Part shown: piece by piece, positions 57,070-64,000 of the stretch
Layout: every line of letters starts with the position of its first letter
How positions within the stretch are numbered: the stretch's first letter is position 1
Position numbers and translations under genes: made by a program
The notes under the pieces: generated by a model
Seen by the model: the letters and a program-made list of their open reading frames with translations, nothing else
Told to the model about the DNA's origin: nothing
Database searches by the model: none
From: Candolleomyces eurysporus
Taxonomy: Eukaryota; Basidiomycota; Agaricomycetes; Agaricales; Psathyrellaceae
NCBI GenBank assembly: GCA_027579435.1
Contig: JANBPK010000808.1
Location: forward strand, 186,001 to 250,000
Length of the DNA stretch: 64,000 nucleotides
Direction: 5' to 3'

Positions 57070-59674
57070 ATGGATTCTGTGGAAAGTGTTGTTAGAGGCT
57101 GTTACGAAGAATACCGCGCATTCGACAAAGCTTACTGTCGAGCAGCGCTCTCGTCGTTGAGGCGACAAGATACTTCCTGGCAAACACCCCCGGAAAGCAG
57201 AGAGGATCTGTCGCAAGTACCTTTCCTTAGCTCTGCTGACGGCGAATTCGTGTTTCATGACTACGACATCGATCAAGAAGAAGATGTGGTTGAAACTGGA
57301 TGTGTCGACACGCTGAAGCTCAAGGCTGACACGACTTTTCAACCTCACCCTGCCTACGAGCTGTGTACTTCTGTTGCTCGAAATATCAAGGTCGGAGATG
57401 ATCCTGACTACATGCCTTTTGCTCCGTTTGGCGACGACCCATCCTTTGAGTTTTCGGACTACAACGAGGAGTACGGATGGCTTGCTTGGCAGGCCCCGAA
57501 AATGCTTGACCCAGACTGTATGTCCACCTTCGACTCGAACAAAGCCGTGACCTGAAAATAAACCAGTGGAGATCATCTCGATAGAGGCGCTTTCTTTGCT
57601 TATCAATGAACTTGGCATCGCCCCTGAAGACGTGGAGGAACTTGGATTGTTCCCCGCGCGATACCCAGCCGCTCCCTCCCCAGCGGTTCCTCGACTTTCG
57701 AAACTTGTACATAAAAGGTAAATGTACGACATGTCCTTTTGTCTAAGCATTTTCTTAGTTTGATTAGAGATTTTCCGACAGATCTCCCATCGGGGTGGAG
57801 GCTTTCGCTGCCATACCATCCACCCTATGCATCGGGACCCTCGGGAATACTCGATAGCTTTCTCAGCTCGTTCTGTCATAATCCCAACTGTCTGACCGGC
57901 TATTGTACAACCCACAGTACGTCGTCTGTCTTGCCCTTATAGAGATCCGATTTTTTTTATACATGCTCTTTAGTGGACAACATTCCTCCACCGATACCAC
58001 CTCCTGTGTCAAACCTCTGGCCAGCAACATTGGATTCTGCTGCAGGAGACCCATGTGGCAAGGACTGCTTCCTCGCTGCAGCAACATCTCTCCGGGATAT
58101 CGTAAGTAATGCTGCATTGGCGGCTCTTCAATTGCTGATGATTGACACGCTCTAAAGAACAGCGTTGCACTGTGGACGGAGGATGACAAGGAATTGCTTA
58201 AAACCGTCCTAACTCATTCACCTGACGCGCTGCCGTGCGATTTGGCTGTCATTTGCCGGAAGTTGTGTTTCGAGGTGTGAAGGTTTGGTCTCGCCCGAAC
58301 TTTGGATCAACGACTAAGTCACCCTTACTCCCAGGTAGCTAAGTACCGCCGACGGTACTTCGATAGTCTTCCCCGTCCGGGGAAGGAAAGGGCAGCGAAG
58401 AGACAAACGAAAAAGGTGGCTGCGTCGACTTTTCAGGGTGAGGTCCCTCTCTCCGTCTACCTGTTCAAAACGAAACTAACTATCCTAAATAGACAACGAT
58501 TCGACAGTTTACAAACCGTTTGTATCTTTTTGCCATCTTATCGTTCTCACTTGAGGTTGACCGAAGGTCGATCTATCAGGAAGAAACCTTGCAGCCACCC
58601 CGGACCATGCGACGCTCGTTCAAATTGCAAATGCTTCCGGAACAGTGCTCACTGTACACACAACTGTCGTTGTGATAGGAAGTGTAGGTCATCAGAGCTT
58701 ACGTGCATAACCATAACTGGTTTCATTCTTAAACTTATAATTCAGGCCCTCGTCAATGGCCAGGCTGCAGCTGTACAGCGAAGGGTGGGAAGAAGTGCAA
58801 TACACAGCGGTGTTCGTGCTTCAGGGGACTGAGAGAGTGCGATCCGAGAGTTTGTTCGAAATGTTGTGTTCCGGAGAATTCGGAGGGTGCAGCCTCTCCT
58901 GTGCCAGAGAATGCGGGTTGCTTTAATATGCAGCTTCAGCTTGGGTTGAAAAAGGTATGGACGGGTCTGTGAGTTTTTGTCGTCGTTTCTGATCGACCAA
59001 CAGGAAACGAAAGTCACGAGGAGTGCCTGGGGATTAGGGCTGTCCATGAGGGAAGACGCGAATGCGGGTGACTTGATCTCAGGTTTGTCGCTTCGCGCCT
59101 CAACGGATTCGGTTTACAAAATTCACCTTGAACGCTAGAATATACAGGCGAGTTGGTCTTCGAAGATACAACGAATTCGCGCGAGTACGTCTACAAGATG
59201 TCTCTGCCCGTTAATTTAGGAATAACCACAGTTCTCTAGGTACCTCTCAGCGCATCTTGGACGAGGATACCTCTTTCAATTGAACAAAAAGCTCTTCGTC
59301 GACAGCGCCTTTGCGGGAAACGAATCGCGGTACATCAATCATGACCCAAAGCCGAATTGTCACGCCAGCAGTGAGCACTCTTGTTTTCTTGCTATCGGGG
59401 CTAAAGTCGAGCATCTTCAGTTTATCTCGTGAATGGAGAGCATAGGATCGGATTCTACGCATGTGAGTCTTGATCTTTGATGATACAACCAAATATCTGC
59501 TCTGACAATCGTCTCTCTTCCTTTGCCACCGCAGCCAAACCCATACCAAAAGGAACAGAAGTGTTGCTCAACTATGGAGCAGAGTTCTTCAGAGAAGCCG
59601 AAATCGGAGCAGGTGACAGCCCAAAACCTGCGAAACGGATGGAGGCTTCCCAAGGGGGACAGTTATTGGTTTGA
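57070..59674 (+). CDS. EZH2: EZH2-type histone H3K27 methyltransferase (PRC2 catalytic subunit)
   Basis: Spliced exons give an N-terminal region (ATG 57070), a cysteine/histidine segment (SFCHNPNCLTGYCTTH), a SANT-like domain (VALWTEDDKELLKTVL and RKLCFEVAKYRRRYF), and the CXC pre-SET domain (PCSHPGPCDARSNCKCF, CTHNCRCDRKC, then GCSCTAKGGKKCNTQRC and RECDPRVCSKC). The SET domain follows (SAWGLGLSMREDANAGDL, YTGELVFEDT, YLFQLNKKLFVD, AGNESRYINHDPKPNC, GTEVLLNYGAEFF). The CXC-SET order with NH..PNC and the final NYG is specific to E(z)/EZH2. Only about 30 residues follow the SET. With EED and SUZ12 homologues this enzyme deposits H3K27me3 and silences genes. Many yeasts and some basidiomycetes have lost it. 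Ten or more introns are present, and the splice phases I checked all agree. Confidence 0.93.
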
Positions 59675-60079
59675 AAGACCGAAGGGAAGATGACATTAGC
59701 TACGAGCGGTCTGGAGGCAGTAACAGTAGCTCGCAGAACTCGGAATCCAAGCGGTCAAGTAGGTAGTTTGATTAAATATGCTTGGAAGATCGGAGAGTCG
59801 ATTCGACGTTCTCTGGGCCTCTCTCTATCGTCAACAGAGCTGTTCTTTGAAATGGTCATTAACTTAAATTAGAATGCCTGTCATTCTATGGAGCCTCGGA
59901 CAACGTTACACCTTTCTAAATTGCAAGTCTAGGCTACTTTTGGGGGTTTGCGGGTTTACAACGAACGAATTCTAAAACGGTTCTAGAGATCGAGTGCTCA
60001 GATGTGGAGTGACTTTGTTGGTCAATTAGAAGGATCATGAGAGTGAAGAAGAAAAAGTCGAATTACTCGACTGTGGTGC
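59675..60079. other. Convergent intergenic region, EZH2 and NTPase 3' ends
   Basis: Both flanking genes end here. The DNA is AT-richer from 59860 on. A small open frame (59690-59872) has no protein-like features. No repeat or RNA gene is seen. Confidence 0.5.
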
Positions 60080-63000
60080 TTAATCCTGATCCATGTCACT
60101 ACCGGGATCCACCATCGGTCCAGTTCCCCGGTAAACTCCCATAGCGTGACTTCCGGCCTCAACCCTTTCTTCCTGCTCCAATACAGTATCACCATCCAGA
60201 GTTTCGAGATAAGGCTCATCATCCAACTCCTCAATACCGCAACTTCCGACTTCAACCCTTTCTTCCTGCTCCGATACACCATCACTGCCATCCGGAGTTT
60301 CGAGATAACGCTCACCCAACCACCCAGTACCGTAACGTCCGACGTCGACCCTTTCTTGCTGCTCTGGTACAGTATCGCCATCCAGATTTTCGAGATATTG
60401 CTCATCCAACTGCCCAATACCGTAACTTCCAACCTCGACCCTTTCTTGCTGCTCTGATACAGTATCACCTTCCGAAGTTTCGAAATAACGCTCATCCAAC
60501 CACCCAAAACTTTCCTTGCCTGCACACCAGAAAGGTTTCATCCGTAAAACTGGTTCTAAAGGTCTCTGCGGTGGATGGCTGTCGAGGGGTCCTTGAGCTT
60601 GAAGAAGCTTTGCATACACTTCCTCTGGGTGACGGAGGCAGCGATAGACTTTGTGAGATCGCCCGTAAAAGAAGAGACTGTACCTCGGGTGCACATGCTC
60701 CTTCGAATCGTCTTCGCTCTGTACCGGGGCCGGTGTCGAAATCGTGGAGAAGGAGCCTGTCGCCTTGAGCTTCAATCCAGGCTGGTTTTCGACAACGGGA
60801 ACCTTATCAAGCATTTCAACGATATTCCTTCGAACCGGTGCCCTCTTTGTATGGAAAACACCTAATTCCATGACCAGTGATATGTATGGACGAGTTTGAT
60901 GCGAGAGCTTGGAGATTGGGTCGGCATCGACATGACGGAAAGGATCGCGACGACTCCCGGCCGGGGGGAAGTAAGAAAGAGCCTCAGCACTGATCGCTTC
61001 CTTCGGCTGCGTAGTAGAGCTCTCGCGCGTTTTGAACTGGACAAGGATTCCCGACATGTTGGCTTCACCGATCGGCGCGTCCTTGTCTAGCAACACGGGA
61101 ATATGGACATCAACCATAGATTGTGAGCGGCACCCGATAATTGCCATCCCTCTGACAAATGCAGCCCATCCCATCGAGGTCGTCATCGATGAATCGTCGC
61201 CAGCACGAGCGAAGTGCGTGAATCGAACCCAGGCGTTCTTGAACGCGTCTTCAAGCACGGTGCCGGACACATTGTCAGGTTGACATCCCAAAACCACGCG
61301 ATGAAACTGGTCGGCAGCCAAGTGCTTTAAGAAACCACTAAGGCTGCACCCGTTCCTCCAGTTCGGTGCAATCTCCCTCTCGACCTCGTACCGACCTTCG
61401 GTCAATGCTCCTGACTTTTTGGCGTCTTCCACCACTGCTGCTATGTAAGCGCTAAGCAGAACCAGTTTCCCAACATTCTCGCCCCGTTCGCCTTTATCAA
61501 TGGCTCCCAAGTGGTCCTTGTCCAGTGATTCAAGATACTCGGTTAGAGAGTCCGGACGGCCCTCTTTGCAGTTTAAATAGAGAACGTCCAAAGCAGCTTC
61601 AGCTAGAACAGGCTCGGATGGATAGCCACTGTACATCCAAAACTGATCGGCTGGCACGGAAAAGGCCGTGCGCATATGGCTCGCAACTAGAATATTGCCG
61701 ACTCGGTGTGTACTGATTCGGCACGGGTCGTAGTGAAGATTGAGAAGTATGTCGAGGACGGCAAGCATGGCGATAGATGAATGTTTTCTTTTGATAGTTT
61801 CATCCGCAACGAGCTTCATCGCAGCCAACGATCTGACTTTGTCTTCTGCTGTACGTGAATCGACGCCGTCGCGTATAAAAGCTTCATACAAGGTCCAAAA
61901 TCTTTTATCGAGGGAGAGTCAGTATGAGGCAGGGTTCGTACACGAAAAATGAACTCACATGGGGCGGCCGAAACGCACCGTGAAAGAAAACGCCTGAATC
62001 TCCTCGAGCTTGAGGCCTGATTTGACCATCTTCGTTAATTCTGGATGACAGTCGAAGGGAAGCTCCGTGAATGGCGGAACCATGGTTAATTTGGGCTGTT
62101 GCGCTCTCGCAGAACTTGAAAACTCTGAGGGTGTTGCCAGCATGTAAGGTCGGGACTTTGTCGATAGAAAGAGGAGGNAAAAAAGCCTGATCGGAGAAGG
62201 TCGCAGCAGCTGTGGTCATCAGATCGTAGAATGTCTCTGATCCATCCTGAGGCTTAGAGTCCTTTGTCGCGAGAGTGTGGGCTTCATCGATATACATCAC
62301 GAGCGAAACGGGATCTTGTGTTTTTCCCATCTTCTCCAGTAATTGCTTTAACGATTTTATCGCTTCGAACCTCCACAAATCGCGAGCCGCCACTGTTTTG
62401 ATCTTGATTTCGGTCAGACAAGACGGTGCAGGGCCCGGGAAAGACAGACACCGACCTGTTCGACTCGAGCCATGAATTTCCTTCGCACGCCGTCGTAAAA
62501 CCCATCTCTATATCTTTGCGATTGAAAGCGATTCCTTAGAGACTCGGCGAGAGATGCACCGTCACTTGTCTCCTTGAGATAATCCACTTCTCGCGCCATG
62601 CGATCGAAAATAAGTTTGAAAAAACAATGGAGCCCAGTGATAGCATCTCGGTTCGTCCTAAGGAGACGGAACTCGCCAAATAGCTCAGTCAAGGGATGGT
62701 CTGGCAGCGGGAATGCGGCTGTGAATGGTTAATTGTCAGCGTGAACGACGGCAATAGCTGTGGAGGGCTAAGAACATTGGTTTGAATCTTCTGGATTCCT
62801 GACATTCATCGGAATGGTCCGTATGAGTGTTGCAAGTTGATCAACGGTGCGAGATTTGCCGTATCCAGAGGATTGAATAATTGCCCCAATGTTTCCATAC
62901 GCGACACAAGCTTTGTAAGACTTTTGAATGTTGCCCAGCAGGATCTTGTGAGCGTTTCCCTCATAGGGGGTTTTCCATGCATCCAGTATACCTACAGGCC

Positions 63001-63528
63001 CTATGAGCAGATATCTTTGGAAATGTACATGCGCATATAGATAACGAACCAATGTCTTGGACTAAACTCTCTCGTCAGGAGACTTCGTGTCAAGGTGTCG
63101 ATTGGTACTTACTCTCAGGGTTGGAGTCGCTCCGACGCATTGCTTGATCTGGGTCGGTATAAATGCGCAAGGGGCCGACTACACGTTGTGCATTAGATCG
63201 TTGAATTGGCAGACAGGACAGCAAGATACTCACTGAGAACGTTCAGCAATGGGGTGAGGTCTTGTGCCCGCCGAGATTCAGATACAGCTTTTTGGTATTT
63301 AGCATGTGTTGCCTCCAGCTCGCTAAGAGGTCGGATTCCCAGAAGTTCGTTCACCAGACTTGGCCCAAGCAGGTCATCTTCCTTCCCCTGTCGGTACCAT
63401 GCGACCGCTGCCGGCCACTCGGCAGGCAGTTCAGTTTTGGCCAGAGCGGGAATAGGAGGGGCTTCATCGCCTGTAGCTTCACGGAGAAGTGCATCCAGCC
63501 ATTTTCCAATAGCGCACTTGAGAGACAT
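60080..63528 (-). CDS. P-loop NTPase with possible PD-(D/E)XK nuclease-like domain and C-terminal repeats (CR-effector-like)
   Basis: ATG 63528 opens a helical N-terminal region (CAIGKWLDALLREATGD). Next is a P-loop NTPase: Walker A QSSGYGKS (62875-62852, with Q in place of the first Gly) and Walker B LVMYIDEAH (about 62303-62277). A family-typical PPFTELPFDC and VRFGRP follow. In the long last exon, D261 and a V-Q-F-K motif (about 61111 and 61042-61031), each in a strand-like context (DVHIPVLL, GILVQFK), resemble the D...QxK core of restriction-endonuclease folds. The chain then reaches RYSLFFYG and four repeats of 30-31 residues (60140-60505), ending at 60080. NTPase plus nuclease-like modules are known from Crinkler/CR effector-like proteins, abundant in mushroom genomes and thought to derive from mobile elements or conflict systems. 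The assignment is inference. The N at 62178 must be dropped to keep the frame. Confidence 0.7.
60140..60505 (-). repeat. Four imperfect tandem repeats, 90-93 bp
   Basis: Four consecutive units of 30, 30, 31 and 31 residues follow the pattern [GE].LDE.YLE..DGDTV.EQ.ERVEVGSYGI. The heptad-like Glu/Gln/Val spacing and the conserved Tyr suggest a short structural repeat. They form the C-terminus of the P-loop NTPase gene, in frame throughout. Confidence 0.85.
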
Positions 63529-63721
63529 GTCGAGGTGAAGAACCAATTGAAACGCCGGCAGTCATTTATATCGTCATCTGCGCGCCAATTATGTAATAGG
63601 TCTTGGATCCTAATAGGGGGGCGGTGTTTGGCTTTGCTCCCAGAACGGTCGACCAAGTTGACATCTCGACGCCTCCATCCCCTCATCATGCACATTCTGC
63701 CTTGAAAACTCCACATATGCA

Positions 63722-64000
63722 ATGCCAAAAGCCCGTAAGCGGAAGACGCCTATTGTCCAGGCCAACAACGACGCATCGACTTCGAGCAAACCAGAGGTCA
63801 CGCGTTCTGTAATTCGGGAATTTCATACCCTATTGAAGAGGCAAGCCCAGCTTCAGAAGAAGGGGACACAAGATGCGACTACGACCTCTGAGCTGAGCCA
63901 AATCCAAAAACGCATAGATGAGCTGGGGGGACTAGAGCGCTATCAGCATATGTCGGCCGTGGGTCAAAAAGACGACCGGGGAGGAGGAAGCCATAAGATC
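63722..64000 (+). CDS. BMT2: 25S rRNA adenine-N1 methyltransferase Bmt2 (3' partial)
   Basis: The frame from ATG 63722 is open to the right edge (93 residues). A basic N-terminus (MPKARKRKTP, nucleolar-type) is followed by SVIREFHTLLKRQAQLQKKG, then ELGGLERYQHMSAVGQ and DRGGGSHK. This order is characteristic of fungal Bmt2, which uses S-adenosylmethionine to methylate a 25S rRNA adenine in the nucleolus during ribosome assembly. The SAM-binding domain lies beyond the window, so this rests on the N-terminal block only. It is divergent from the NTPase gene, with 193 bp between starts. No intron is needed in the visible part. Confidence 0.78.
   Translation, partial: MPKARKRKTPIVQANNDASTSSKPEVTRSVIREFHTLLKRQAQLQKKGTQDATTTSELSQIQKRIDELGGLERYQHMSAVGQKDDRGGGSHKI

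Noticed and set aside
56923..57915. A 330-residue open frame on the minus strand
   Set aside because: It is antisense to EZH2 exons and crosses EZH2 splice sites. The plus-strand reading has clear domain matches and this one has none.
1..64000. tRNA, rRNA, CRISPR arrays, transposons or a mobile-element insertion
   Set aside because: None was seen by eye: no cloverleaf-like gene with A and B boxes, no spaced direct repeats, no long terminal repeats or transposase motifs. A dedicated RNA and repeat search would be needed to exclude degenerate copies.

Overview
The window is nuclear DNA from a basidiomycete fungus, most likely an Agaricomycete (mushroom-forming). The signs are dense packing of about 29 protein genes in 64 kb, many short (about 50 nt) GT-AG introns with clear branch sites, and a gene set containing a secreted S9-type hydrolase, an EZH2-type methyltransferase and a P-loop NTPase of the kind expanded in mushroom genomes. 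I found no tRNA, rRNA, CRISPR array or intact transposon. All gene calls rest on reading frames, splice-site logic and motifs read by eye; no database was searched.

Layout. 1-11244: a partial DUF3445 gene (+), then on the minus strand a WD40 protein, the PKA catalytic subunit, a LigB-type dioxygenase, a Pin4-like RRM/R3H protein, an unresolved spliced locus (9542-10256) and a UBE2C/Ubc11 ubiquitin-conjugating enzyme. 11526-20228: an Ede1/Eps15 endocytic scaffold (+), an unrecognised acidic nuclear-type protein (-) and a class II cAMP phosphodiesterase (+). 20700-32906: striatin (-), TMA7 (-), a small orphan (+), a secreted S9-like hydrolase (+) and a SCYL2 pseudokinase (+). 32978-44951: HRQ1 helicase (-), a small basic protein (+), a polytopic membrane protein (+), SPT16 (-) and a metallophosphoesterase (-). 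45100-56044: RPC82 (-), a very acidic protein (-), an F-box-like protein (+), a small two-segment membrane protein (+) and a 5'-nucleotidase-type enzyme (-). 56370-64000: SPT4 (-) head-to-head with EZH2 (+), a P-loop NTPase with a possible nuclease domain and 30-residue repeats (-), and the start of BMT2 (+).

The genes are mostly housekeeping and do not form one pathway. Functional links within the window are PKA with the cAMP phosphodiesterase; EZH2, SPT4 and SPT16 acting on chromatin and transcription elongation; RPC82, BMT2 and TMA7 in RNA polymerase III transcription, rRNA modification and translation; and Ede1 with SCYL2 in membrane trafficking. The most accessory-looking gene is the NTPase at 60080-63528. 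Six N bases are present, five of them beside homopolymer runs. Dropping three of them restores a clear reading frame, so some apparent frame breaks are assembly artefacts.
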